Assembly (NCBI RefSeq): GCF_014191545.1
Contig: NZ_AP023361.1
Span: 2,818,501-2,882,500 of the forward strand
Length of the DNA: 64,000 nt
Reading direction: 5' to 3'
From: Terrihabitans soli
GTDB lineage: Bacteria; Pseudomonadota; Alphaproteobacteria; Rhizobiales; Methylopilaceae
In this document: positions 43,954 through 52,498 of the stretch, in pieces
Layout: the number at the start of each line of letters is the position of its first letter
How positions within the stretch are numbered: position 1 is the first letter of the stretch
Notes under the pieces: model-generated
What the model was told of the DNA's origin: nothing
Databases searched by the model: none
The model's input: only the letters and a program-made list of their open reading frames with translations
Program-made: the position numbers and the translations under genes

Positions 43954-44745
43954 TCAGCTAAGAAGGCTCTGCGGCAGGACGAAGGGCGTTCCGGCCGCAG
44001 GCGCCCGGCCGACACGCAGCGGCAGTCCGAACACTTCTTCGAGCAGAGCGTCGGTGATCGTCTCGGCAGGGGCGCCTTCCGCGGCGACCGCGCCACGATG
44101 CATTACAATCAGATGGTCGGCATAGGACGCCGCGAGATTGAGATCGTGAAGAATAGCGAGAACACCGCCGCCGTCGCGGGCAAATTGGCGCGCGATGTTG
44201 AGCGTTTCGATCTGATGGCGGATATCGAGGCTCGATGTCGGCTCATCGAGGAAGAGATATTGCGGGCGTCCGCCGATCACCGGGGCACCGATCTGGCACA
44301 TCACCCGCGCAAGATGGACACGCTGCTGTTCGCCGCCGGAAAGCTCCTGATAGTGGCGGGCGCCGAAACCTCGGAGATCGACCTGTTCGAGCGCCGCAAG
44401 AGGGATGGTGCGCCGCTCATGCGGCTTGAGCCCGCCGCGATTTTGCAGGCCGAGCCGCACGACTTCAAACACCGTGAACGGAAACGCCAGCGCGGAGGAT
44501 TGCGGCAGCACCGCGCGGCGCTCGGCGATGATACGCGCCGACAGCGACGACAGTGCACGATCCTCAAAGCGGACATGACCGCTGTTCGGCTTCAGCTCGC
44601 CGGTCATGACCTTTAGAACTGTGGATTTGCCGGCGCCGTTCGGGCCCGCGATCACCGTCAGGCGGCCGGGCGCAACGCGCGCGGAGACCGATTTCAGAAT
44701 CTCGCGGGAGCCGAAGCGCACCGATATGTTGTCGATCTCAAACAT
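43954..44745 (-). CDS. hmuV: heme ABC transporter ATP-binding protein HmuV
   Basis: ATPase subunit of 263 residues that powers heme import. Walker A GPNGAGKST, the Q-loop, signature LSGGEQQRV, Walker B LFLDEPTSSLD and the switch ILHDLNLA are all canonical. The hallmark HmuV/FecE pattern SVRFGSREIL opens the protein. ATG 44745 follows the hmuU stop by 2 bases; in-frame sequence further upstream is inside hmuU. It works with HmuU (permease) and HmuT (binding protein) encoded immediately upstream. Confidence 0.95.
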   Translation of the reverse strand: MFEIDNISVRFGSREILKSVSARVAPGRLTVIAGPNGAGKSTVLKVMTGELKPNSGHVRFEDRALSSLSARIIAERRAVLPQSSALAFPFTVFEVVRLGLQNRGGLKPHERRTIPLAALEQVDLRGFGARHYQELSGGEQQRVHLARVMCQIGAPVIGGRPQYLFLDEPTSSLDIRHQIETLNIARQFARDGGGVLAILHDLNLAASYADHLIVMHRGAVAAEGAPAETITDALLEEVFGLPLRVGRAPAAGTPFVLPQSLLS

Positions 44746-44747
44746 GA

Positions 44748-45833
44748 TCAGAGATCCACAATTCCGCGATTGCGCAAAAGCAGCCACAGAAAGAACGGCG
44801 CACCGAGAAACGCCGTCACGATCCCGATCGGCAGTTCCGCCGGTGCGACGATGATCCGCGCGATCATATCGGCGACCAGAAGAAGGATCGCGCCGAGCAG
44901 CGCGCAAGCCGGCAGAAGGGCGCGATGATCGGGACCGATGGCGAGCCGCAGGAGATGCGGCACAACGATGCCGACAAAGCCGATGACGCCCGAGACCGCA
45001 ACGGCCGCGCCCGTGGCCGCCGCGACCAGGAAGATGGCAAGCTTTTTCAGAAGCTGAGCGTTGACGCCAAGATGATAGGCTTCGGCTTCACCGAGCACGA
45101 TCGCGTTCAGACCGCGCCCCAGCACGGGCGCTGCGATCAGCACCAGCGCCATGATCGGCCCGCTCGCGGCGAGCTTGGACCAGGACGCGCCGGAGAGCGC
45201 GCCGAGCGACCAGAAGGTGATCTCGCGCAATTGCTGCTCGCTGGCGACATAGACGAGGAGCCCGGTGCCCGCCGCGGCGAATGCGGCGAGCGCGATGCCG
45301 GCCAGCAGCATGGTCGCAACGGAGGTGCGCCCGCGCCGCGTCGCGATCGAGTAGAGAAGGATGGTGGAGATGAGGCCGCCGAGAAACGCTGCCAGCGGCA
45401 GCGCGAAAATTCCGGTCGCCACGAGAACCGGGGCGAGAATGCCGGGACCGAACACGATCACCGACACAGCGCCGAGCGCCGCTCCCGACGAGACGCCGAC
45501 AAGGCCGGGATCGGCGAGAGGATTGCGGAACAGGCCCTGCAGCACCGCCCCGGCGACGGCAAGCGATGCGCCGATCAGCATTCCGAGCAGGATACGCGGC
45601 AGACGGATCTGCCAGATGATGAGCGCCTCTCCGGCCGGAACGCCCTGGCCCTGAGGTCCCGCCCAGAGCGCGGCAACGACATTGCGCAAAGGCAAGCCCG
45701 CGGCGCCGACGCTCAAGGAGATGAGACCGACAAGAACGAGCGCGATCGCAAGAAGAACGATCGCGAAAACGGCCGTCTTCGAGCGGTCGCCTTCAACCGC
45801 AGCCGGTGCCATGGCGGAGCTCAACGAGGTCAC
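44748..45833 (-). CDS. hmuU: heme ABC transporter permease HmuU
   Basis: FecCD-type permease of 361 residues with about ten transmembrane helices; homodimers form the inner-membrane heme channel. Typical segments are LPRILLGMLIGASLAVAGAV, FRNPLADPGLVGVSSGAALG and GVIGFVGIVVPHLLR. The start is GTG overlapping the hmuT stop (GTGA), so translation is coupled. The order hemP-hmuT-hmuU-hmuV is the usual one except that hmuS is missing. Confidence 0.95.
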   Translation of the reverse strand: MTSLSSAMAPAAVEGDRSKTAVFAIVLLAIALVLVGLISLSVGAAGLPLRNVVAALWAGPQGQGVPAGEALIIWQIRLPRILLGMLIGASLAVAGAVLQGLFRNPLADPGLVGVSSGAALGAVSVIVFGPGILAPVLVATGIFALPLAAFLGGLISTILLYSIATRRGRTSVATMLLAGIALAAFAAAGTGLLVYVASEQQLREITFWSLGALSGASWSKLAASGPIMALVLIAAPVLGRGLNAIVLGEAEAYHLGVNAQLLKKLAIFLVAAATGAAVAVSGVIGFVGIVVPHLLRLAIGPDHRALLPACALLGAILLLVADMIARIIVAPAELPIGIVTAFLGAPFFLWLLLRNRGIVDL

Positions 45834-46696
45834 TGGGCGTTAGCGAGCTTGAGATCCGGATAAAGCTTTGCCGCAAGATCGCGCGCCGCGGCAGGCGTGC
45901 GCGGTCCGAAGCCGAGCAGGAAAAGACCGTCCATCTTGATGAAGGTGCCGGTCTTGGCGGCCGGTGTTTCCACAAAGGCCGGTTGTTTCAGAATGTCCGT
46001 GCCCTCCTGCGGCGCCCCGGAACGCGTGATCATAAGGATCGCGTCCGGCTGCAGCGCGGCCGCTGCTTCCGGCGAGATCGTCTTGTAGCCTTTGACGTCG
46101 CCGAAGACGTTTTCGGCGCCCGCGAGCCGGATGATGGCATCGGCCGCCGTATTGGTTCCGGCCGCCATCGGGCGGCCGTCGGTCAGCGACAGGATAAACA
46201 GCACGCGCTTTTTGGCCGTGACCTTTGCGAGATCGTTCTTCAACGCGGCAAGATCTTCGGCAACGGTGGAGGCGATCTTGTCGCCCTCTGCGTTTTTACC
46301 GACGGCATTGGTGATGGCACGGATTTTTTCCGGAAGCTCGGACAGTTCAAAACCCGCCGGAACATGCACGACCGGAACGCCCGCCTCATCGAGCAGCGCC
46401 ACCGCCTCACGCGGACCCGCATCCCTCTCCATGATGATCAGATCGGGCGACAGGCCGAGCACGCCTTCCGGCGACAGCGCGCGCAGATAACCGACATTCG
46501 GCTTCGTCTTGATCGCTTCCGGAGGATAAAGGCTTGTCGTGTCGATACCGACGATCTTGTCCTTTAGGCCGACGGCATACAGCACTTCCGTCACCGACCC
46601 GCCGATCGAAACGATGCGCTGCGGCTCCGCGAGCGCGGCGCTCGAACCTGCGAACGCAAGCGCTGAAAGTATGAGTAGGCAAGAAAAGCGGGACAC
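45830..46696 (-). CDS. hmuT: periplasmic heme-binding protein HmuT
   Basis: Class III solute-binding protein of 288 residues that hands heme from the outer membrane receptor to HmuUV. The signal peptide is at 1-23 (LLILSALAFAGSSAALAE). The mature protein begins QRIVSIGGSVTEVLYAVGL and contains GVLGLSPDLIIMERDAG and the long linker helix. A Tyr or His axial heme ligand cannot be assigned with certainty. The start is GTG with AGGAGAG about 9 bases upstream. It follows hemP by 29 bases. Confidence 0.93.
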   Translation of the reverse strand: MSRFSCLLILSALAFAGSSAALAEPQRIVSIGGSVTEVLYAVGLKDKIVGIDTTSLYPPEAIKTKPNVGYLRALSPEGVLGLSPDLIIMERDAGPREAVALLDEAGVPVVHVPAGFELSELPEKIRAITNAVGKNAEGDKIASTVAEDLAALKNDLAKVTAKKRVLFILSLTDGRPMAAGTNTAADAIIRLAGAENVFGDVKGYKTISPEAAAALQPDAILMITRSGAPQEGTDILKQPAFVETPAAKTGTFIKMDGLFLLGFGPRTPAAARDLAAKLYPDLKLANAQ

Positions 46697-46725
46697 GGGC
46701 GAAACTCTCCTATCGGGTTCGGAAA

Positions 46726-46932
46726 TTACTTGTTCAAAATGAGCTTTCCGCCGCGCGTAACGCGAAGACGATACATCGCCCCCTGATGAACAATTCCAAT
46801 CTCTGTTTCGGACTGCAGCAGCTCTTCGCTGCTTACGACGCGCATCGGCGCACCAGAAACAAGTTGAGTTGAACCTTCGGACGAGCCACTACGCTCATCT
46901 TTGAATTCTTCTACTGTACTATTCTTCTTCAT
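46726..46932 (-). CDS. hemP: hemin uptake protein HemP
   Basis: Small protein of 68 residues with the HemP C-terminal domain: the SSEELL turn, then the strands EIGIVHQGAMYRLRVTRGGKLIL. HemP/HmuP acts in heme uptake gene activation in Bradyrhizobium and Burkholderia, so it may be a co-regulator of the divergent receptor gene. ATG 46932 is used; in-frame codons upstream run into the regulatory region. It is first in the minus-strand hem operon, and a Fur-like palindrome lies 24 bases upstream. Confidence 0.88.
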   Translation of the reverse strand: MKKNSTVEEFKDERSGSSEGSTQLVSGAPMRVVSSEELLQSETEIGIVHQGAMYRLRVTRGGKLILNK

Positions 46933-46955
46933 TAGAATTAGAACACTTATTAAAC

Positions 46956-46970
46956 TGCGAGACACTCGCA
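46956..46970. promoter_or_regulatory. Fur-like palindrome between hemP and hmuR
   Basis: Perfect inverted repeat TGCGAGACACTCGCA, arms TGCGA and TCGCA with 5 bases between, in AT-rich DNA between the divergent hemP and receptor genes. Classical Fur boxes often read TGCGA-ATGAT-TCGCA, so arms and spacing agree while the centre differs. A nearby repeated TTAGAA (46933-46943) recalls half of an Irr (ICE) box. Iron control through Fur, Irr or another regulator is likely. The rest of the 46933-47137 gap shows no gene. Confidence 0.5.
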
Positions 46971-47137
46971 ATTTCATTTGACGTGCATTGTCATTTTTCT
47001 GTACGAGCGTCAACTGAAGACCGCGCGAATGCGTATGCGCTCTTCTGAGTAGGCGTCAGCAAGCCAGGTACCGGATCGAGACCCGACCCAGCCAGCACAG
47101 CCTGTTTCCTTGGGGATCAGGAATTGGGGGATCGGGT

Positions 47138-49504
47138 ATGTACAGGTTTAGTCTTACTTCAGGCGTCGCTCTGGCGGCGCTGATCGCGTTGCACGCCGCA
47201 CCGGCGTCCGCACAACAGCAGAGCACTCAGGGCCAGAACGTCGAACTCGACACGATCAATGTCGAAGGCAATGCGAAGGCGAAGGGCGCAAGGCAAGGCG
47301 ATGCACAGCCGACGGTCGCGACACAGGCCGAAACCGTACTGACGGATCGCTCCGACCGGGCCAAGCTCGACAGCAGGAATGTCAACGGCCCGACGGACAT
47401 CAACCGGCTGACGCCCGGCGTTTCCTATAGCGAGACGACGCGCAGCTTCAACGTTCGAGGTCTCGACCGCATGCGGGTTTCGACGACGATCGACGGCATT
47501 CCGCTTCCCTATATGGACGACGGCGCGCGCGGCGACGGCTCGCCGGGCGCCATCGGCGGCGCTTCAAGCGTCGATTTCGACACGCTTTCGGCGGTCGATG
47601 TCGTCAAGGGTTCCGATTCCAGCGTCTTCGGCGGCGGCATGCTGGGCGGCGGCGTTCGTTTCCGCACGCTCGAACCCGAAGACATTCTCGAAGACGGCAA
47701 GAATTTCGGCGGCATCACCAAATTCGCCTTCGACAGCCGCGACGAGAGCATTCGCGGCGAGCAGGCGTTGGCGGGCCGCGTCGGCAACACCTTCGTGCTG
47801 GTCCAGGGCGGCTATCGCGATGGCGAAGAGACCGAGAACCAGGGTAATTTCCTTGGCGGTGCCACAAGCGGCTATGTCGGCCCGAACGGCGGCACCAGCC
47901 GGACCAAGAAGAACCCATCCGAGTACGATCAGGAAAACCTGCTCGTGAAGTTGCGCCACTATACCGGCACCGGCCACATGATCGGGATCACCGGCGAGCG
48001 CTTCGACCGCGAAGAGAACATCACACCGCTGACGCAGAGCATATCGAGCTACGATTCCAATACGCTCAACACTGTGGAAAGCAACACGCGCGAGCGCGTC
48101 TCGCTCGACTACGGCTATGATGGCGGCGGCTGGCTCGATCAGGCGGAAGCGAAATTGTTCTGGCAGAAGCAGGATCTCGGCGACAACTTCACCGCCGTGC
48201 GCCGCACGACGCCGGCCGGCCCGTATCGCCGTGACAACACGCGCGAAACCGAAATCTTCGGCTTCAACGGCGCTGCGCTGAAGAACATCGACACCGACTT
48301 CGCGCTGCACAGCGTGAGCTTCGGCGCTCAGATCTACGGCAGCAAATCGCACCAGTACTCGTATGGCGAAGACAGCTGCCCGGCAGTTCCGCCGACGCCG
48401 TTCCACAACTGCAACTTCCTGCATTCCAACCAGTCGGACATGCCCGATACCGATGGCCTGATCGCCACGGCTTTCGTTCAGGACCAGATGGCGTTCATGA
48501 ACGATACGGTGCGCGTGACGCCCGGCGTCAGCTTCAATTACTACAGCTACGAGCCGGAACTCACCGACGCGTATGCGGAATCGCCGGCGTTCTCGGCGAA
48601 CGGACTGCCGGACGATTCAAGCGATGTCGGCCTCTCTCCGAAACTCCGCGTCGAAGCCGATGCGTTTCAGGACGTGACGTTATTCGCACAATACGCAAGA
48701 GGTTTCCGCGCGCCGACGGTGAACGAGCTCTATCTCACCTATGGCGGCGAGAACACCTATCTGCGCATCGGTAATGACGAACTCGAGACCGAGACCAGCC
48801 ATGGGTTCGATGTCGGCATGCTCGTCGGCGACGACATCGAAGGCGGTTCGGCCAAGGTCTTCTACAATCGCTACAAGAACTTCATCGACGACCGGGCTTA
48901 TGGCACGCCTGGCCCCGGGGGCACCGTCACATACACGCCTGCGGAAACCGCTTACCTCAACTCGCTCGGGTACAATCCTTCGGACTTTCCGCTCGGCGTC
49001 ACCGAGTACTTCAACCGCGCCAATGTCGAGATTTACGGCGCGGAATTCGAAGCACACCGCAAATGGGAGAACGGTTTGTTCGCTCGCGGCCAGCTCGGCG
49101 CCTATGTCGGAACCGATATCGATACGGATATCGGCCTGAACTCCATCCCGGCGGCGAAGGCCATTCTGGGCGCCGGCTATGAGCAGGAAACCTGGGGCGC
49201 GGAGCTCATTCTCACCGTAGCCATGTCCCGCGGCTTCACACCGACTGTGCCGGGCGGAACGATCCCGAAAGCCGGCTCCGATCTTGAGACCCTGGCATCT
49301 GAGACCAACAGCTACCAGCTCATCGATTTCACCGTGTGGTGGTCGCCCGCTCAGCTCGAGGGCCTGACGGTCCGCGCGGGCGCATTCAACCTCACGGATG
49401 AAACCTATTTCGAAGACGCGCTCGATCTCGCGACGACGACGAGGAAAGACTACTTCACTCAGCCGGGCCGCAATTACCGCGTGAGTGCGACCTACAAATT
49501 CTGA
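47138..49504 (+). CDS. hmuR: TonB-dependent heme/hemoglobin receptor
   Basis: Outer membrane receptor of 788 residues: signal peptide 1-25 (LAALIALHAAPASAQ), a TonB-box region with DTINVEGNA, plug domain (about 60-190, NRLTPGVSYSETTRSFNVRGLD), then a 22-strand barrel ending in the terminal Phe (YRVSATYKF). The heme-receptor FRAP box is present (GFRAPTVNELY), but the usual NPxL box after it reads GNDELETETS. The general length and motif order match the hemoglobin/transferrin/lactoferrin receptor family. GGGGGATCGG precedes the ATG. It is divergent from hemP-hmuTUV and followed by heme-handling genes, so heme is the probable ligand. Confidence 0.92.
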   Translation: MYRFSLTSGVALAALIALHAAPASAQQQSTQGQNVELDTINVEGNAKAKGARQGDAQPTVATQAETVLTDRSDRAKLDSRNVNGPTDINRLTPGVSYSETTRSFNVRGLDRMRVSTTIDGIPLPYMDDGARGDGSPGAIGGASSVDFDTLSAVDVVKGSDSSVFGGGMLGGGVRFRTLEPEDILEDGKNFGGITKFAFDSRDESIRGEQALAGRVGNTFVLVQGGYRDGEETENQGNFLGGATSGYVGPNGGTSRTKKNPSEYDQENLLVKLRHYTGTGHMIGITGERFDREENITPLTQSISSYDSNTLNTVESNTRERVSLDYGYDGGGWLDQAEAKLFWQKQDLGDNFTAVRRTTPAGPYRRDNTRETEIFGFNGAALKNIDTDFALHSVSFGAQIYGSKSHQYSYGEDSCPAVPPTPFHNCNFLHSNQSDMPDTDGLIATAFVQDQMAFMNDTVRVTPGVSFNYYSYEPELTDAYAESPAFSANGLPDDSSDVGLSPKLRVEADAFQDVTLFAQYARGFRAPTVNELYLTYGGENTYLRIGNDELETETSHGFDVGMLVGDDIEGGSAKVFYNRYKNFIDDRAYGTPGPGGTVTYTPAETAYLNSLGYNPSDFPLGVTEYFNRANVEIYGAEFEAHRKWENGLFARGQLGAYVGTDIDTDIGLNSIPAAKAILGAGYEQETWGAELILTVAMSRGFTPTVPGGTIPKAGSDLETLASETNSYQLIDFTVWWSPAQLEGLTVRAGAFNLTDETYFEDALDLATTTRKDYFTQPGRNYRVSATYKF

Positions 49505-49521
49505 TAATCAACCAGCAAGGA

Positions 49522-49543
49522 GCGGCCGGAGACATCCGGCCGC
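49522..49543 (+). terminator. hairpin between the receptor and the heme monooxygenase gene
   Basis: Perfect 9-bp stem GCGGCCGGA / TCCGGCCGC with loop GACA, 17 bases after the receptor stop. There is no U-tract. It may act as an attenuator or an mRNA end-protecting structure that lowers expression of the two downstream genes relative to the receptor. Confidence 0.45.
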
Positions 49544-49569
49544 ACCCAGCCAGTCAAGAAGGATGCGCA

Positions 49570-49911
49570 ATGTTTATCGCTATGAACCGTTTCAAGGTCG
49601 CCAAGCAGTCGACCTACGATTTCGAACAGATCTGGCTTAACCGCGAGAGCAATCTCCACGAGCTCGATGGTTTCATCGAGTTTCATATGCTGCGCGGCCC
49701 GGAACATGAGGATCATGTTCTCTACGCCTCACACACCGTGTGGCGCTCGAAAGCCGATTTCGAAGCCTGGACCAAGTCCGATCAGTTCCGCGCCTCGCAT
49801 GCGCGCGCCAATACGAGCGAGCGCAAGCCGACCTATCTCGGCCATCCGCAGTTCGAGGGTTTCGAGGTGTTCCAGCACATCGCGAACACCCAGCCGATTG
49901 CCGCGGAGTAA
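49570..49911 (+). CDS. hmuQ: heme-degrading monooxygenase, HmuQ/HmuD-type
   Basis: Protein of 113 residues with a ferredoxin-like alpha-beta barrel of the ABM/IsdG type. Segments MFIAMNRFKVAKQSTYDFEQIW, GFIEFHMLRGP and the FEAWTKSDQFRASH helix with its conserved W and H match rhizobial HmuQ and HmuD, which open the heme ring to release iron and a biliverdin. It acts in the cytoplasm on heme delivered by HmuTUV. AAGGA is upstream of the ATG. The hutX gene follows after 4 bases. Confidence 0.9.
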   Translation: MFIAMNRFKVAKQSTYDFEQIWLNRESNLHELDGFIEFHMLRGPEHEDHVLYASHTVWRSKADFEAWTKSDQFRASHARANTSERKPTYLGHPQFEGFEVFQHIANTQPIAAE

Positions 49912-49915
49912 GGTG

Positions 49916-50422
49916 ATGAACATCGCTGTCGACACCGCAAAAATCCGCGCCGCGCTGGCTGAGAAGCCGAACGGCATTCTCGAATTTATCGCGCGCGAAC
50001 AGAACGTGCCGCTGCGCGCGGTTCTGGCCGAACTGCCCGCCGGAGAAGCCAGCGCTTTTTCGGGCGATCGTTTCGACGAGATCTGGGGCGAGCTTTCGAC
50101 CTGGGGTGATGTGCTGTTTCTCGTCCACACCAAGGACGTCGTCGCCGAAATCACCGGCAGCCTGCCGGCGGGCACGCATGGCCATGGCTATTTCAACATC
50201 CATGGCGACAGCCCGATCGGCGGTCACATCAAGGCCGAGAACTGCGCCGAGATTATCGTGCTCGATCGCGCGCCGCCCGGCGGGCGCCGCTCCTGCTCGG
50301 TTCAGTTCTTCAACAAGGACGGCGATGCGATGTTCAAGATCTTTGTCGGCCGTGACAAAGAGCGGAACCTCAAGCCCGAGCAGCTCGCAAAATTCGAAGC
50401 GCTGAAGACCAAGGGCCAATAA
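49916..50422 (+). CDS. hutX: cytosolic heme carrier HutX
   Basis: Heme utilisation carrier of 168 residues of the HutX/HuvX family, which binds heme in the cytoplasm and passes it to degradation or storage. Its N-terminal helical domain (LEFIAREQNVPLRAVLAELP) precedes a beta-rich heme-binding half with FDEIWGELSTWGDVLFLVHT and GHGYFNIHGDSPIGGHI. The ATG at 49916 has AAGG just upstream, and a GTG at 49913 is in frame. It is the last gene of the heme unit and ends before a strong bidirectional terminator. A HmuS-type protein is absent, so HutX probably fills that role here. Confidence 0.9.
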   Translation: MNIAVDTAKIRAALAEKPNGILEFIAREQNVPLRAVLAELPAGEASAFSGDRFDEIWGELSTWGDVLFLVHTKDVVAEITGSLPAGTHGHGYFNIHGDSPIGGHIKAENCAEIIVLDRAPPGGRRSCSVQFFNKDGDAMFKIFVGRDKERNLKPEQLAKFEALKTKGQ

Positions 50423-50454
50423 AGCGGTCTTAAGACCCGCAAAGCTCTTCTTCG

Positions 50455-50484
50455 GAGCCGCCCTTTCGGGCGGCTCTTTTCTTT
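50455..50484 (+). terminator. intrinsic terminator after hutX
   Basis: Stem GAGCCGCCC / GGGCGGCTC (9 bp) with loop TTTC, followed by TTTTCTTTT. It is a textbook Rho-independent terminator for the heme unit. It abuts the stop of the convergent PqqD-like gene at 50485, so it may also help stop transcription from that side. Confidence 0.85.
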
Positions 50485-50895
50485 TCAGGCCTCGGCCTTC
50501 TTCACCGGCCAGCCGGCTTCTTCTTCGACATCGTGGATCGGATCGGCAAGGAAGAGATCGGCCATGTCGTCGAACACCGACACGGCGGGAGCCTCTACCG
50601 CCGCCATCAGCCGCGCGGCGAGCTCGGGGGAGAGTTCGATCCCCGGACCTTCCGCCTGCATCAGAAGCTTGTTGGCGACGAGATCCTCGACAAAACCGCC
50701 AAGCGCAGAACCCCACGGCGCTTTTGCGCACGCCGCCGAAATCGAATCCGTGTCGGCGCCCTGCGACAGAGCTTCCCAGAGGGAATTTCCCGAATCCGAA
50801 AAGCTGAAATATTTGCCGCAGCTGAGATCCAGGACGATCGACTCGCCGTCAAAAGCCTCGGCGATAATGTCCCGGCTTGCCCGCTGATACCGCAT
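50485..50895 (-). CDS. PqqD-like (RiPP recognition element) protein
   Basis: Protein of 136 residues. The first 90 have the PqqD-like winged-helix pattern: a strand pair in FDGESIVLDLSCGKYFSFSDSGNSLWEAL, then two helices ending FVEDLVANKLL. PqqD domains bind leader peptides for modifying enzymes in RiPP pathways, and related proteins also occur in HPr-rel-A type systems. A C-terminal extension of about 45 acidic residues is not part of the core fold. It is the last gene of the six-gene minus-strand operon, after a 136-base gap from the nucleotidyltransferase gene; I see no convincing peptide gene in that gap. The partner peptide, if any, is unknown. Confidence 0.8.
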   Translation of the reverse strand: MRYQRASRDIIAEAFDGESIVLDLSCGKYFSFSDSGNSLWEALSQGADTDSISAACAKAPWGSALGGFVEDLVANKLLMQAEGPGIELSPELAARLMAAVEAPAVSVFDDMADLFLADPIHDVEEEAGWPVKKAEA

Positions 50896-51031
50896 TCCAA
50901 GTCACTCCATTGCGGGCTTTTACTAGCCCAAGCCGGAGCGCATTCAAATTCGCGTCATCTGTTGGGATGAACGCATTTCACAAGAGTGTCAAAAAGGGCA
51001 CTCAAGGCGAGAAGGCAATAATCCGTGCGAC

Positions 51032-52498
51032 TTAGCTGGGCTCGCGCCGCGGGCTGACGGTCGCCTTGCACACCGCAAAGGCGAGTGACCGATAGCGGTT
51101 TGCATCTTTCGCGTCCTTCCACTCATGGGCAAAACGCGACGGCCGCGCCTCAAGAACAAGACGCGTTTCTCCCTCGGCGAGATCGACAGGGCCGGTGAAA
51201 CTGATCTCGCGCAGACCGCCGGTCTTGTTGCGCTTCTTGTAGCGCAGCACCGCCAGATGCCGCGTATCCGTCGACAGCTCGATATCGACCCGGCGGCGCG
51301 CCGGCGGCAGATGAATCTGCAGAACGAATTCGGCAACTGACGGACCCTTCGCGGCGACCTCGATCGTCGAGATATCGCTCAGCGTCGCCTCAGCCGCCCC
51401 GACCCGTTTGCCGACGCGCGCCGGCCACACGATCTCGCGCGATCCGAAGCGCTTTCTTTTCGACCTGCGGATGCGGACCTGTTTGGCCGCGCCGCGCGCG
51501 AGAAATCCGATAAGCCCCAGATCGCTTTTCGGCTTGCACTCGAGCAGCAGAAGACGCTCAGAGAACGGCCTGCCGCCCGCCCGCTTGAGAATGTCTTCAA
51601 GCCTCTCCGCCGGCACGGCATAGCCGATTTCCTGCACGAGATAGCTGAACGTCGAGGCCGCAGGAACAAGCAGCCCCCGCCGGTCGAGCGCCTCGATGAG
51701 TGCGTCCCAATCGAGATCAGGCCGTGCGAGCGTGCGCGCAATATCGACAAGCCAATCGCTATGCGTATGGGCATCGAGAGAGCCGTGACCGATGGCAAGA
51801 GCGATCCGGTCCGCCGCGGAGGGAATAAAGACCGGGATGCCTTCAAACTCGGCGGTAAGCGCGCGCGCCCAGAGGCCCTCCTCACTGTCCTCACCGCCCG
51901 CCTGCACCCGATTAAAGGCGACCTGGTGAATATCGATATCACCGAACTGGCCCTTGAAGAAATTCATGGCGCGAAGCGCCGTGGCGCGTGCCCGCAATCT
52001 CAACGACCCCGCGCCCGTCGCCGCGCTCCATCCGGCGTCGAGCAGCACACCGAACGCCTCGGACATATGCTTGCGCTGCACCAGAATATCGATGTCGTGC
52101 GACATGCGGCTGCGCCGCAGCGCCCGGTCCGCCGCGATATGGCTCGCGCCCTTGAGCAGCATGAACGGAACTTTCGCATCGGCCAGCGCCGCCAGCGCCT
52201 CGGTGGAATCGCGCATCGCGATCTGCGATTTGGTCCATAGCATTCTTTGGAGGCCGATCAGGCGCGGCAGCGCCGGGCTGGCGGACAGTCTTTTGCCAAA
52301 GCGTTCGGACAGCGCAGCGAGCAGGCGATGTTCGCGAAATCCCATGGCATCGATGTCATGCGTCGCAAGCCATGACACGCCGGCGCGCGAAGCCACCTCA
52401 TCATCGGGCGAGAGAACAGCCTTGAGCAGCAGGTCGAGCCCGCCCGAGGGCCAGGCCCAGCCATAGTCCGGAAAACGGCGCGTGACGGAAGTGCTCAT
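51032..52498 (-). CDS. nucleotidyltransferase family protein (PF14907 type)
   Basis: Protein of 488 residues. The N-terminal two-thirds match the uncharacterised nucleotidyltransferase group found beside PqqD-like and HprK-like genes: FMLLKGASHIAADRALR, then the metal-binding SHDIDILVQRKH (about 129-140), then a helical region with AIGHGSLDAHTHSDWLVDIAR. This would transfer a nucleotide or use an NTP on an unknown acceptor. The C-terminal 130 residues are rich in Arg and beta strands and form a different domain. Its ATG overlaps the stop of the upstream glycosyltransferase (ATGA), so translation is coupled. It is essential to recognising this operon as an HPr-rel-A-like set. Confidence 0.8.
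   Translation of the reverse strand: MSTSVTRRFPDYGWAWPSGGLDLLLKAVLSPDDEVASRAGVSWLATHDIDAMGFREHRLLAALSERFGKRLSASPALPRLIGLQRMLWTKSQIAMRDSTEALAALADAKVPFMLLKGASHIAADRALRRSRMSHDIDILVQRKHMSEAFGVLLDAGWSAATGAGSLRLRARATALRAMNFFKGQFGDIDIHQVAFNRVQAGGEDSEEGLWARALTAEFEGIPVFIPSAADRIALAIGHGSLDAHTHSDWLVDIARTLARPDLDWDALIEALDRRGLLVPAASTFSYLVQEIGYAVPAERLEDILKRAGGRPFSERLLLLECKPKSDLGLIGFLARGAAKQVRIRRSKRKRFGSREIVWPARVGKRVGAAEATLSDISTIEVAAKGPSVAEFVLQIHLPPARRRVDIELSTDTRHLAVLRYKKRNKTGGLREISFTGPVDLAEGETRLVLEARPSRFAHEWKDAKDANRYRSLAFAVCKATVSPRREPS

Noticed and set aside
50967-51035. 22-codon plus-strand frame between the nucleotidyltransferase and PqqD-like genes, considered as a peptide precursor
   Set aside because: It lies on the opposite strand, overlaps the nucleotidyltransferase stop, and has no ribosome binding site or leader/core features.
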